DNA from: CAVWUA01 sp963758025
Lineage (GTDB): Bacteria > Planctomycetota > Planctomycetia > Isosphaerales > Isosphaeraceae
Direction: 5' to 3'
DNA: 64,000 nucleotides
NCBI GenBank assembly: GCA_963758025.1
Contig: CAVWUA010000004.1
Coordinates: forward strand, 248,001-312,000
In this document: positions 46,724-56,957 of the stretch, in pieces
How the letters are laid out: every line of letters begins with the position of its first letter
Position numbering within the stretch: the first letter of the stretch is position 1
Notes under the pieces: generated by a model
What the model saw: the letters and a program-made list of their open reading frames with translations, nothing else
Database searches by the model: none
What the model was told of the DNA's origin: nothing
Made by a program: the position numbers and the translations under genes

Positions 46724-49069
46724 ATGGCGACCGCCACCAAGAAACCAACGCCCCCACCCCCGCCGCCGAAGAAGACCCGTGACGCGAGCCAGGATGAGCG
46801 GCCGAAGGGACCGATCGTTCGTGCGTTTGACGCCGTGTACCGATTCCTGGCGTCCTTGAAGCTGGCGGTCATCAGCCTGACGACCCTGGCCCTGGTGCTT
46901 TCCTACGCGACCTTCTTCGAGTCGTGGTACGGCACCAGCGCGGTCCAGCAATACATTTACCAAAGCCCCCTGTTCGCCCTCTTGCTGGCGTTCCTGGGGA
47001 TCAACATCCTCTGCGCGGCACTGATCCGTTACCCCTGGACGAAGCGGCAGACCGGCTTCGTCATCACTCATGCCGGGCTTCTGGTGGTGCTCCTCGGCTC
47101 GTGGATCAGCTTCCTCGTCACGGACGACGGCCAGGTCAGCGCCGTCGAGGGCGGAACGGCCCGGGAACTGGTCCGCATCGACCACGCGGCCTTCTACGTC
47201 CAGCCGGTCGATCCCGAGAGCGGGACACCGGATGAGAACTTCCAGTACAAGCTGCCGTTCCACGCCGGGGCCTTCCCCTGGGAGAATGCCGAACGCGCCA
47301 AGGCCAGCGCGAACGTCCCGAACTGGGTCCGCCCGGCGGCGATGACCGTCTCGGGCCTGGCGGGTCTTGGGCTGGTCATTTTTCTCGGTTACTGGGCCGG
47401 GAAGCGGTTCACGGGGATTCACCCGCTCGTGGGAGGTTCGGCCGTCGGCGGCTTGCTGTTCCTCGCCGGGGCGGGCCTGATCATGGTCCAGGCGGCGAAG
47501 GGGCCTCGGATCGACGTCCTGAGCCGACCCGACGATCCGTTCCGTCTGGCCGTGCTCGACTACCTGCCCGCCTCCACGCCCCCTCAGCTCGACCCGCTCC
47601 CCGCGCCCGAGGGGGGCATCCCGATGCTCAAGCCGTCGCTCCGCGTCCAGCCGCCTGGCTCGGAGCCGATCGACGTCTTCAAGAACAACCCGACCTGGCT
47701 GATCGCCGACAACCCCCGCTTGCGTCGCGATACAACGCAGGCCGGCCCCGCGCAGATCGCCTTTCAGTACGTCGAGACCCAGGAGCAGGTGGACGACTTC
47801 CTCCACCTTCCCCCCGACCCGTTGAAGGACGAGCAAGCACGGATTCACTACACAGATGCCTCGGGCAAGCCGCGTGTTTACGAGATGCCGATCAATGAGG
47901 CTCAGGTCGGCCAGACGGTCACGTTACCCGACAGCGAGCTGTCTGTCCGGCTCGTCGAACGCGGGACCATCCCTGTCGGCATGGACACCGACCACACCGG
48001 AACAATGCAGCGGGCCGTCGGTGATAGCGAGATCCATGTCGCCCAGTTCAAGGTGCGCAAGGGGGACGGTCCCGAGGTCACGCATTACGGCTGGGGCTCC
48101 TTGCCGATGATCCCTAGCGTGATCCCCACCCAGTCGCGTCCCGATGAAGACCCGCTCGTGCGGGTCAGCTACTACCACCCGCCCCATGTCGGACAGGTGG
48201 CGATGCAAGGGACATCCGGCGTCATCGAGGTCATCGGCACCCCCGAGGGCAAGCTCTATTACCGGGCCTTCGGTCGCGAAGGGCTGCGAGGGAAGGGACC
48301 ACTGAAGGAAGGCAAGCTTGTCGATCTGGTCGGCGGACCGAACCAGCCGATGTCCGTTTCCTTCGGCGTGCAGGAGTACTACCCCTCCGCCCTGGAGAAC
48401 TACGTCTGCAAGCCGCTGGATCTGCCCAAGGGCCAGATGGGCAACGGTATCCCGGCGGCCCTGGTGGAACTGACCGTCGATGGCGTCAGAAGAAGGACGC
48501 GCTGGGTGCGGCGTTCGCAGGACTTCACCCCGCGCTACGCGACCCTGACCTTCCCCGACAAGTCGTACCGCGTCTCGCTGGACTTCGACCGCAAGATCCT
48601 GGGCTTTTCGCTCAAGCTCGTCGATTTCGAGGTCGGCATGGACCCCGGCACCAACCAGGCCTCAAGCTACGTCAGCGACGTCCTGTTGACCGATCCCGAG
48701 AAGGGGATCAAGGACAAGCCGATCACGATCTCGATGAACGAGCCGCTGACCCACCGGGGCTACACGTTCTACCAGTCGAACTACATCCCGCATGAGGACG
48801 GCGTCTTCGAGTCGGTCTTCCAGACCCGTTACGACCCAGTCTGGGGCATCATCTACTCCGGTTGCCTCCTCGTCGTTCTCGGCACGTTCGTCCAGTTCTA
48901 CATGCGGGCCGGCGTCTTCACCGACGGCGGCAAACGGGAACGGGAGCGTGCCGATCGACGCGCCCGGGATGAAGGATCAACGCAACAACCGTCGCCGATC
49001 GCGAATGACGGAGAGACGGCAGTCGCGCCCGCACCGAAGACGGACGCCCCCGCGGTCGAGGACCTCTGA
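46724..49069 (+). CDS. resB: cytochrome c biogenesis protein ResB (System II)
   Basis: 781 residues. Pro/Lys-rich N-terminus, then three close transmembrane helices (AVISLTTLALVLSYATFF, FALLLAFLGINILCAALI, FVITHAGLLVVLLGSWISFL), a short helix at about 205-225, a large periplasmic domain and a C-terminal helix (VWGIIYSGCLLVVLGTFVQF). The end region has the ResB motif NEPLTHRGYTFYQSNY. With CcsA/ResC it forms the synthase that attaches heme to apocytochrome c on the periplasmic side. A Glu/Ala-rich tail is extra. ATG 46724 with GGTGGAG. CcsA follows 80 bp later. Confidence 0.87.
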   Translation: MATATKKPTPPPPPPKKTRDASQDERPKGPIVRAFDAVYRFLASLKLAVISLTTLALVLSYATFFESWYGTSAVQQYIYQSPLFALLLAFLGINILCAALIRYPWTKRQTGFVITHAGLLVVLLGSWISFLVTDDGQVSAVEGGTARELVRIDHAAFYVQPVDPESGTPDENFQYKLPFHAGAFPWENAERAKASANVPNWVRPAAMTVSGLAGLGLVIFLGYWAGKRFTGIHPLVGGSAVGGLLFLAGAGLIMVQAAKGPRIDVLSRPDDPFRLAVLDYLPASTPPQLDPLPAPEGGIPMLKPSLRVQPPGSEPIDVFKNNPTWLIADNPRLRRDTTQAGPAQIAFQYVETQEQVDDFLHLPPDPLKDEQARIHYTDASGKPRVYEMPINEAQVGQTVTLPDSELSVRLVERGTIPVGMDTDHTGTMQRAVGDSEIHVAQFKVRKGDGPEVTHYGWGSLPMIPSVIPTQSRPDEDPLVRVSYYHPPHVGQVAMQGTSGVIEVIGTPEGKLYYRAFGREGLRGKGPLKEGKLVDLVGGPNQPMSVSFGVQEYYPSALENYVCKPLDLPKGQMGNGIPAALVELTVDGVRRRTRWVRRSQDFTPRYATLTFPDKSYRVSLDFDRKILGFSLKLVDFEVGMDPGTNQASSYVSDVLLTDPEKGIKDKPITISMNEPLTHRGYTFYQSNYIPHEDGVFESVFQTRYDPVWGIIYSGCLLVVLGTFVQFYMRAGVFTDGGKRERERADRRARDEGSTQQPSPIANDGETAVAPAPKTDAPAVEDL

Positions 49070-49148
49070 GACGCGAAACGGACCTCCGGCGACAATGACG
49101 AATCTCCCTCCACGAATCTCTCCCACCTTTCACGCGAGGAATGCCGCG

Positions 49149-52014
49149 ATGCGACGAATCGAGTGGCTGACCCTCGGCCTTGTCCTGACGCTGGCGACCA
49201 TCGCCGCGCCGGCCGCCGCCGAGGCCGACCGGGCGTATGAAGTCCTGGGCGACATGGCGGTCATGCACCAAGGGCGGATCAAGCCCCTGCACACGCTGGC
49301 GATCGAGGAAGTCAAGTTGATCCACGGCCGCCAGACGATCAAGCTGAAGGACGCGTCCGGAACCGTCACCTCCACCTGGGGGCCAGTCGAGGCCCTGATC
49401 GACTGGTCCGCGCGGCCGGACTTCTGGAATGACCAGGAATTCATCCTCGTCGAGTATCTGCCGCTGAAGCGGGCGCTCCTGGCCGAGCCGATCCAATCCG
49501 CGCTCTCCGCCATCGCCGCGCGACCCGGCACCTCGAAGGCGGACCGCACCCGTCTCGATGCTCTCGCCAAGGACGAGGAACTCTCCGAGCAATCGATCGC
49601 CGAGATTCTCGACCTGCCGAGTCTCAAGCCGGCCGACCGGAAGCAGCTCGAATTGCTGGCCGGGAAGCTCTCGCTGGACGCACAAGTACCTCTCCCCGAT
49701 CGACCTGGAAGATGCGGTTGTCTCGCTCGACGGCCGGGAACTGCCGTTCGTCGAGTGGTTCGGCGGAGATCCTGGAGAAGCGCGAGCAGGCCGAGGCCGG
49801 CATGGGGGCCGCCCCAAGCTCACGACCATCGAGGAGAAGGCCACCGAGGTCGGCGCGCGGCTGTTCCACTACCGGGCGATCCGGGACCACAACGATCGGG
49901 GCATCGCCTCACTCGATATCCTGGTCATCCCCCGCCCCGCGAACGAGGCGTACCTGAACTTCACGGCCGAGGTCGTCAAGAAGTACATCAAGGCCCGCGA
50001 AGACGGCATGGCGGCCTTCGGCGGCGCGAACCTCTCCCCTCTGGAACAGAACGTCCTCAGCGTCTTCAACGAGTATTTCAAGGACATTCAGCGCGACGAC
50101 CGGGCCTTGCCGGGCGAGGACAAGGAATTCGACACCAAGTTCACCACCTGGTTGAAGGAGAAGTCCGCCTGGGTCCCACTGCGGGTTGTTCTCAAGGACG
50201 ACCCCGAGACTCTGGACAAGGCCGGCTTCCCCGTCCGCGAAGATCGAGGCATTCCGCAAGGCGTACCAATCGGTCGAGACGGCTGAGGCCAAGAATCCGG
50301 GCCAGCTGTCCGGTCCAACCCGCGTTGGCTCTCACCGGCGCGGCCGAGGACCTGGGCGAGACGCTCGGCGGTCGCTACCCGAACGAAGCGGCGATGGCCC
50401 GTGAGTCGCACTTCAACCGCCTGGCCCCCTTCTACTGGTCCCCGGTGCCGTACGGGCTTGGCCTGGTCCTGCTGCTCCTGAGCCTGGGCGTGACGGTCGA
50501 CACCAGGCCCAAGTCGCTCATCGGTCAGCTCGGCGAGGACGCTCTACTGGCTGGGCATGATCGCGTTCATCACGGGCATCGCGATCGAGACCTACGGGTT
50601 CTACCTCCGCGTGCGGATCACCGGCTGGGCGCCGGTGACGAGCATGGAGGAGACGGTCATCTGGGTCGCGCTGATCGCGTCGGTGATCGGCCTGGTCCTG
50701 GAGGTGATCTCCCGCAAGACATACCCGGCCCTGGCGGCCTCGGGCGTGGCTCTGCTGACGACCGTACTGGCGGCCAACGTCCCGCTGCTCGACCCGAAGA
50801 TCAAGGCCCTCCAGCCCGTCTTGCGGAGCAACTACTGGCTGACGATCCACGTCCTGACGATCGTCTCCAGCTACGCCGCGTTCGCCCTGGCGATGGGCCT
50901 GGGCATGCTCGCCGTCGGCTTCTACCTGACCGCGTATTACCGCCGCTCGGCCTCGTTCAAGGAACTGGCCGTGCCGCTGGTGCCGGGCCTGCCGCTGCTT
51001 GTCGCGGGGGCGGTCGGGGCTATACGGTTCCTACCACGGCTGGGCGCCGGGGCTGCTCGGATAACGCGTCGGTCTATCTACCTGGTCGCGGGGGTGGCCG
51101 CCGTGGGTGGCGTGCTGTCGATCGCGAGTCTCTACGGCCTCTTCGGCGAACTCGCCAACCGGTCTCCGCTGAAGGCCGGCGCCCTCGGCGTGGCCTTGCT
51201 GGTGGCTGGCGTTGTCGGATTCGTGGAGGCGATCCCCGGATATGGCCCGCTCTGGTACGTCGGCACGGGTGCGGCGTATGCCGGGTCGATCGCCACGCTG
51301 GTCGGACTTTCGGTCGCCGTCCTCGCCCTGTTCGGGTTCCTGGCGAACGAGACCATGAAAACCTCACTGGCCGAGGTTCAGGCCCTGGACGAATCCGCCA
51401 TCTCGGCCAGCCTGCCCGAGACATCTGAGGCCAGCAGTGCCTCGGCGGCGGGTGTGGTTGCGGCGGGGAACGGGAACGGCGGCGTGGCGACCGTCACTCG
51501 TCCGACGGTCGCTGCAATCCGGGCAACCCAGGCCGCGAACCGTCCCAAGTACGATGCACGGACCCTGTCCATGCAGGCGGTCGCTTCGTTCATCAAGCCG
51601 CTGTCGAACTTCCTCTACCGGGCGATGCAGGTCGGCGTCCTCCTGGTGGCCGCCGGGACCATCCTCGGTGGTGTCTGGGCCGACTATTCCTGGGGACGCT
51701 TCTGGGGCTGGGACCCGAAGGAGGTCTGGGCCTTGATCACCTTGCTCGTCTATCTCGTGCCGCTGCACGGCCGATTCGCCGGCTGGGTGAACACCTTCGG
51801 CCTCGTCTGCGCCTCGGTCGTCTGCTTCCTGTCGGTCATGATGGCCTGGTATGGGGTCAACTTCGTGCTGGGCGTCGGCCTGCACAGCTACGGGTTCACC
51901 GAGGGGGGCGGCCAGGGCATCGTCGGCGCGAGTTGCCTGGGCGTCCTGTCGATCGTGGCGGGAGCCGGCTGGCGTCGGTATCTCTCCTATCGCGAGGAGC
52001 CGATCCTGGCCTGA
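49149..52014 (+). CDS. ccsA: cytochrome c biogenesis protein CcsA/ResC, frame broken several times
   Basis: Start ATG 49149 after GCGAGGA. Signal peptide (LGLVLTLATIAAPAAAEA), a periplasmic domain of about 400 residues, then the CcsA membrane core: ITGWAPVTSMEETVIWVAL, TIHVLTIVSSYAAFALAM, the tryptophan-rich heme motif WGRFWGWDPKEVWALIT, and FVLGVGLHSYGF. The frame shifts near 49674, 49764, 49805, 50232, 50313 and 50537, mostly by one extra base; all pieces are otherwise intact. An intact stretch from about 50540 to 52014 encodes the core. Length about 950 residues, longer than usual because of the N-terminal domain. Terminated at 52045-52079. Confidence 0.88.
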
Positions 52015-52044
52015 TCGCACACCGACCGCGCCCCTCGAAAAATC

Positions 52045-52079
52045 CGGCCCGCCGAGTCTCAACCCGACCCGGCGGGCCG
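52045..52079. terminator. terminator after ccsA
   Basis: cggcccgccg (52045-52054) pairs with cggcgggccg (52070-52079), 10 pairs and a 15-base loop, followed by TTCTCATT. Lies between ccsA (+) and the convergent DUF309 gene (-). Confidence 0.6.
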
Positions 52080-52082
52080 TTC

Positions 52083-52599
52083 TCATTCCAGCTCGATCGA
52101 CCAGTCGAAAACGACCGCCACAGCCTCTCCGGGTGCCTCCCGCCCCTCGGGCGGTTCCGCCGCGATCCGCCGCGCCCTCGCTTCCAGGGCCACCAGATCG
52201 AGCCCGAGCTGACGGTCCCCCCCTGCTCTCGCGCTGGCGAACACATCTGCCCGCCCGCTGGGCGTGGGTGACAATTCCATGCCGTTGGCCTTGCCGAACC
52301 TTGACCCCCGCCGCCGCCAGCTTGATCAGACCCCGGAGCACCTCCGCCGTGGCACCCCGCCGCCCTTGCGCCAACCACAGCCCTTCCCAAACCTCGTGCG
52401 ATTCCCAGTAATAGCCGGCGTTGAACAGTTCGACCCCTCTTCGGTAATCGGCGGACTCGCTCCATCGATTCTCAACGATCGCCGGGACCGAACGTCGACT
52501 CTGCCCGGCCAGATGCCCCGAAGGAGACGAGACGGGATGCGGCCAGGGACCGCCCGGGACGTAGCTGTAAGGCGGGAAAGATAAATATGAATTATTCAT
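52083..52599 (-). CDS. DUF309-family protein (one-base frameshift)
   Basis: About 171 residues from ATG 52599. The family core is clear: RGVELFNAGYYWESHEVWEG and LWLAQGRR, with an HExxE-like motif (SHEVWEG) and then VLRGLIKLAAAGVKVRQ. One extra base near 52290 moves the rest (ANGMELSPTPSGRADV to FDWSIELE) into another frame. The long N-terminal Ser/Pro region has no close model, and no ribosome site precedes 52599, so the true start may lie inside. Function of DUF309 is unknown. Confidence 0.72.
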
Positions 52600-53082
52600 T
52601 ATAATTTTAATCCAATTTCCGGGTCATGCGGGCCTGAGCCGCGCCACTGATATTATAACGATATCTGATGAAGTCAGTGGCCTCGCGGTGCAACTGCGAC
52701 TCATCCCCTCTCCCGGTGCATGCGGGTGTTCGGGCAATGCTCGCCGATCTAGGCAGCATCCTGTTCCAGATTCTTATCATTGGATTTTCTTTTCCAAACC
52801 CCATCCTCTGAACACGGCTTAATAGGATGCGACCGTGGATGGTGCGAACCACGACAAAATCCCCGCAGGATGAGAATTTTTCTTGCTATCGCAATGATAA
52901 AATCCTGTAGTATCTGGATTGAGCATTTCTACCATCTAATCGGATGTTTTGCCGAGGAGCGGCCATCCTAAGCGGATTCATGTCGGATGAGGATAGCCGC
53001 GGGTCGAGAGCCTGATCATGTCTAATCCGACATCGACGGAATCGATGTCGGATGTTCCATCGGCAGGCACATGGGAACTGGT
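52600..53082. other. AT-rich regulatory region upstream of the injection-system operon
   Basis: About 480 bases, more AT-rich than the surroundings, no supported gene. It carries the repeated element ATGTCGGAT: at 52980-52988, inverted inside 53025-53036 and again in 53042-53053. No textbook promoter is seen, so an alternative sigma factor or activator may be needed. Confidence 0.45.
53025..53053. promoter_or_regulatory. 12-base inverted repeat, operator-like, before the operon
   Basis: atccgacatcga (53025-53036) and tcgatgtcggat (53042-53053) are perfect inverse copies with a 5-base centre, 29 bases before the first gene of the injection-system operon. A third half-site, catgtcggat, is at 52979-52988. 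Symmetry and position suggest a binding site for a dimeric regulator; a hairpin in the leader RNA is the alternative. Confidence 0.5.
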
Positions 53083-53655
53083 ATGGCAACGTCAGACGTC
53101 ATTCAAGACATGGGCGAGACGCTGATCCAGATCCTGCGCAGCGGGATCTCGGGTGGTGTGGTCGCGCCGGACGACATCCTGGTCGCCACCCCCGATGAAT
53201 TCGAAGAGTTCAGTTCGCCCATGCGGCCGACGATCACGGTCTTCCTCTACCGTGTCGCGGTCAGTCCCGAGATGCGAAACGGTCCGCGCCGCAGGCTGCC
53301 GGACGGGCGGACGACCCGACCTCTCTTGCCGCTCGAACTGTCGTACCTGATCACCCCTTGGGCCACCGAGACGAGTGATGAGTATCAGATCGTGGGTCGC
53401 ATCCTCCAGATTCTCTACGACCATGCGGAGCTGGGAGCCGCCGAGCTCCAGGGTTCGTCTTGGGGAGCGGACGACTCGGTTCAACTGGTCCTGGAATCGC
53501 TGGCGATTGACGATCACTTCCGTATCTGGGAGACAACCAACTTGCCCTACCGGCTTTCGCTGCCGTACCTCGCGCGGGTCATCGGGATTGAGCCGGCCGA
53601 AGCGGTCGGGCAACCGCCGGTGGTCGAGGCTTGGATTGGAGGACGGCCATCATGA
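53083..53655 (+). CDS. DUF4255 protein, Pvc16/Afp16-like terminator cap
   Basis: 190 residues from ATG 53083 (MATSDVIQDM). DUF4255 N-terminal domain: DVIQDMGETLIQILRSGI, FLYRVAVSPEMRNGPRRRLP and PLELSYLITPWATETSDEYQ. In Photorhabdus PVC and Serratia Afp the last gene, Pvc16/Afp16, has this domain and caps the tail; here it stands first. An ATG at 53071 in the same frame gives MGTG before it. Its stop overlaps the next start (ATGA), so translation is coupled. Confidence 0.85.
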   Translation: MATSDVIQDMGETLIQILRSGISGGVVAPDDILVATPDEFEEFSSPMRPTITVFLYRVAVSPEMRNGPRRRLPDGRTTRPLLPLELSYLITPWATETSDEYQIVGRILQILYDHAELGAAELQGSSWGADDSVQLVLESLAIDDHFRIWETTNLPYRLSLPYLARVIGIEPAEAVGQPPVVEAWIGGRPS

Positions 53656-54326
53656 GCACGGGCCTCCGCACCGACCGGCCCCGTATTGTCCACCGCCTCG
53701 CGGTGGTCTTGCGATTCCTCGACGCCTTCAGCGGAGAGGCGGTTCGCGTGCCGCTGGACGTCTCGATCCCTTCGCTACGGTGGCAGCCGTTTCACTCGTC
53801 GGCCGATGCGACGTACCGGTTCCTCACCACGAATGCGGACTTGCCGTCGGGCCTCTTCGACGTACAGGTTGAGGCTCCGGGCGGCGAGTATGTGAACCAC
53901 GAGACGATCACGGTCCAGATCCCGCGCCCGCTCGTGGCCCACGATCCCCCCGCGCTCGCGAGCGACTACCTGGACCAGCCGACGCTCTGGCCGACGACGC
54001 GCCTCCGGCCGCCCGTCGGTGAAACCGTCGTGCTCGGTCAGGTCCAGAGTATGTCGGAGGCGGACGTGTCTGGCTTACGGGTTGTGCTGGGTCCGTCGGG
54101 GAGCCCGCTCCCCGCGCAGCCCTACACGCGGACGGACGCCAACGGCGGGTTCTTGTTCCGGTTCCCACTCTTGAAGGCCGCGTTCGTCGGCGATCATGCC
54201 GTCACGACGCAATCGCTGGCGGTTGAGTTGCGGGATGCGGCCAATAGCGTTCTCGCCGTCAATCCATCCGGCCCCTTCGTGGTGCCGCTGGGTCGAGCCA
54301 CTGTGCTGAACCTCACGATCCCCTAA
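53652..54326 (+). CDS. unknown injection-system protein, carboxypeptidase-regulatory-like
   Basis: 224 residues, start by ATGA overlap at 53652. Mostly beta: an N-terminal sandwich (HRLAVVLRFLDAFSGEAVRV, YRFLTTNADLPSGLFDVQVE) and a C-terminal domain (VVLGQVQSMSEADVSGLRVV, YTRTDANGGFLFRFPLL) that resembles the carboxypeptidase regulatory fold. No signal peptide, so it is cytoplasmic and probably built into the particle. Not a known Afp/PVC component by sequence; a decoration, fibre-adaptor or cap partner of DUF4255 are possible roles. Confidence 0.68.
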   Translation: MSTGLRTDRPRIVHRLAVVLRFLDAFSGEAVRVPLDVSIPSLRWQPFHSSADATYRFLTTNADLPSGLFDVQVEAPGGEYVNHETITVQIPRPLVAHDPPALASDYLDQPTLWPTTRLRPPVGETVVLGQVQSMSEADVSGLRVVLGPSGSPLPAQPYTRTDANGGFLFRFPLLKAAFVGDHAVTTQSLAVELRDAANSVLAVNPSGPFVVPLGRATVLNLTIP

Positions 54327-54350
54327 CCGTCCTGATGAAGGGGGGAGATT

Positions 54351-56474
54351 ATGCCCGAGTATCTGTCGCCGGGTGTCTATATCGAAGAGGTCCCGCCCCG
54401 CCTGAGGGCCATTGAGGGGGTAAGTACCAGCACGGCCGGTTTCGCCGGGCCGGCCACACGCGGGCCGGTGGCGGGACTTGAACCGATGGAAGGTGTCTCG
54501 GCGCTTGGGGGTGTGACGCTGCCAGCGGGATTCGAGCTACCCCCCGACCCGACGCCCGTGCTGGTGACGAGCTTCGCCGAGTTCCGCCGGATCTTCGGTC
54601 CGCCGCCCAATGACCCGGAACAACGGGGCTATCTGGCACATGCCGCTCAGGCGTTCTTTGACAACGGCGGCCGGCGGCTCTTCGTCTCCCGAGTCGTCAG
54701 CGACGACGCCGCGCGGGCATTCCTTCGGGTCAGCCAAGGGCCTGTGCTCCGCCTGGCACGCCCCGCCCGCGAGGGGGATGATACGCTCTTCTTCACGTCG
54801 CTCCGGGGCGTCAATGTCACGGATGATCCCAGCATCAATTTCTTCCAATCCACCGACGATTCAGCGACAGCGACAGCTACTCGATCAGTTACGATCGATC
54901 AATACGACACCCGTTCCAACAGCGTCCATCTGACCACCGTGCTGCCTGTCGGTGTCGAACTCGATCCCGAACGCGTTTTCGCCCTCCCGGGCACGAGATC
55001 TCAGAGTCCGGGCACCGGACCGCTGTTCTTCGCCCGCAACCCGGGAGAATGGGGCGGAAACCTTGAGGTCGTCATCGCCAATGCCGATCGGCCGCCGGTC
55101 GAGGTGACAACGGCCATCGGCGCGGGTGGAAGCGATACCATCCAGGTGCGATCCACTAGCAGTTTCTACCGGGGGGCACTGGTCGAGATCGATCAGGGTG
55201 CGGGCAACCCGGATCGCGTCTATCTGACCGTGGACGAGATTCTACCCGGCCAGACCCTCCGCCTGAGCGGCGACGTGACGGATGTGGCGACGACCGGGTT
55301 CGTCCGCGTCGCAGAGATCGACATCACGATCAACGATCGCGGTCTCGGGCTCACCGAGACCTTCCGTAACCTGAGCTGGAACGGAGACGCCGATATCGCG
55401 ATCCGCCAGCGCCATTACTCGACGATTATCAACAGCCGGTCGCGGCTGGTGTACGTGCTTCCACCCTGGGCGGGCCTGGGAGGAGGCAGTGAAGATCCGC
55501 CGACCCTGGACAATCAACCAATGTCGCTCAACGGGTTCGCACAGCGACCCGACACGGCGAACTCGGGCAGCGACGGCACGATTTCGACAAACCCGACCTC
55601 GGCCTTCAACGACCGGATCGTCGGGGTGGACAATGGCCCCGGACAGCGAACCGGCATCCTGTCGTTCCAGGATGTGGACGACATCCGGATCATCGCGGCG
55701 CCGGGCTATACGTCACGCGTGGTCCAGAATGCGCTGATCACGCAATGCGAAACAATGCGCTACCGCTTCGCCGTGCTCGACGGCGAGCGCAACCCGGCCG
55801 GTGCCAGCGCGGTCAATGCCATGATCGGGCACCGTAACGCCTACGACACCTCGTATGCCGCCCTGTACGTTCCCTGGGTGGTAATCACAGTCGAGGGCCG
55901 CCGCGTCCTGATGCCCCCTTCAGGATATATTGCGGGAATCTACGCCCGCACCGACAACGAGCGCGGGGTTCACAAGGCACCGGCCAACGAGGTGGTCCGG
56001 GGCATCACTGGGCTGCAATCTTACATCACAACCGGCGAGCAAGACCTGCTCAACCCACGCGGCATCAACGCAATCCGGCAATTCGAGGGACGGGGTATCC
56101 GAGTCTGGGGCGCACGGACGCTCTCCAGCGATGCGTCGGTGCGTTACGTCAACGTGCGGCGGTTCCTGATTTTCCTGGAAGCGTCACTCGACCGGGGCAC
56201 GCAGCACGTCGTCTTTGAGCCAAACGCGCCGGAGACGTGGAGCCGCGTCGTCGATAGCATCACCGCATTCTTGCATACCCAGTGGCGCGAGGGGGCCTTG
56301 CTCGGCCGTCGGCCGGAAGACTCCTTCTTCGTGCGCTGCGATGAATCAACGATGACCATTGACGACATCCAGAACGGCCGCCTGATCTGCGAGATCGGCG
56401 TGGCGATCGTCCGCCCGGCCGAGTTTGTCATCTTCCGGATCGAGCAGATCGCGGGCCTCGGCCAGTTGTCGTGA
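54351..56474 (+). CDS. contractile tail sheath protein 1
   Basis: 707 residues. N-terminus MPEYLSPGVYIEEVPPRLRA is the phage/PVC sheath signature, and the C-terminal domain has IRVWGARTLSSDASVRYVNV, HVVFEPNAPETWSRV and ICEIGVAIVRPAEFVIFRIE, the contractile core. Residues about 120-430 form an inserted outer domain, typical of larger sheaths. Polymerises around the tube and contracts to drive it. Intact frame; ATG 54351 with GGGGGGAG before. Immediately followed by a tube gene. Confidence 0.92.
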   Translation: MPEYLSPGVYIEEVPPRLRAIEGVSTSTAGFAGPATRGPVAGLEPMEGVSALGGVTLPAGFELPPDPTPVLVTSFAEFRRIFGPPPNDPEQRGYLAHAAQAFFDNGGRRLFVSRVVSDDAARAFLRVSQGPVLRLARPAREGDDTLFFTSLRGVNVTDDPSINFFQSTDDSATATATRSVTIDQYDTRSNSVHLTTVLPVGVELDPERVFALPGTRSQSPGTGPLFFARNPGEWGGNLEVVIANADRPPVEVTTAIGAGGSDTIQVRSTSSFYRGALVEIDQGAGNPDRVYLTVDEILPGQTLRLSGDVTDVATTGFVRVAEIDITINDRGLGLTETFRNLSWNGDADIAIRQRHYSTIINSRSRLVYVLPPWAGLGGGSEDPPTLDNQPMSLNGFAQRPDTANSGSDGTISTNPTSAFNDRIVGVDNGPGQRTGILSFQDVDDIRIIAAPGYTSRVVQNALITQCETMRYRFAVLDGERNPAGASAVNAMIGHRNAYDTSYAALYVPWVVITVEGRRVLMPPSGYIAGIYARTDNERGVHKAPANEVVRGITGLQSYITTGEQDLLNPRGINAIRQFEGRGIRVWGARTLSSDASVRYVNVRRFLIFLEASLDRGTQHVVFEPNAPETWSRVVDSITAFLHTQWREGALLGRRPEDSFFVRCDESTMTIDDIQNGRLICEIGVAIVRPAEFVIFRIEQIAGLGQLS

Positions 56475-56513
56475 TGACGGGAACGATGAGCCACCAGTTC
56501 GGGACCAACCGCC

Positions 56514-56957
56514 ATGGCGAAAGAACGAGTCAATCCCTATAGCGCCTTCAATTTTGTCGTCGAGATTGACGGCGCTCCGATCGCCGCGTTTCAGGAGGTG
56601 TCGGGCCTCGACAGCGAGAATACCCCCATCGAATATCGCGAGGGGGCCGACGCGATGAACACCACGCGCAAGCTGCCAGGCATCGAGAAATATACCAACC
56701 TGACCCTGAAGCGCGGCATCACCGGCAACCTCTATCTCTGGGAATGGCGCAAGCAGGTGCGGGACGGCGGCGATGCCTTCCCGCCGATCCGCAACGTCGT
56801 GATCCAGCTTCAGGACGACAAGCATGAGAGCGTGTTCAAGTGGCGTCTGACCAACGCCTGGTGCTGCAAGCTGACAGGGCCGTCGCTGAACGCCAAGAGC
56901 AACGAGATTGCCATCGAGACCATGGAACTGGCTTATGACCGCCTCGACATCGTTTGA
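56514..56957 (+). CDS. inner tail tube protein 1 (gp19-like)
   Basis: 147 residues, the usual tube size. NPYSAFNFVVEIDGAPIAAF, FQEVSGLDSENTPIEYREG, KYTNLTLKRGITGNLYLWEW and the closing LNAKSNEIAIETMELAYDRL. Forms stacked hexameric rings inside the sheath. ATG 56514. Its last 23 bases overlap the start of the second sheath gene. Confidence 0.93.
   Translation: MAKERVNPYSAFNFVVEIDGAPIAAFQEVSGLDSENTPIEYREGADAMNTTRKLPGIEKYTNLTLKRGITGNLYLWEWRKQVRDGGDAFPPIRNVVIQLQDDKHESVFKWRLTNAWCCKLTGPSLNAKSNEIAIETMELAYDRLDIV

Noticed and set aside
52607..52852. 81-codon minus-strand frame in the region before the injection operon
   Set aside because: No recognisable domain or ribosome site; the region is AT-rich and looks regulatory.
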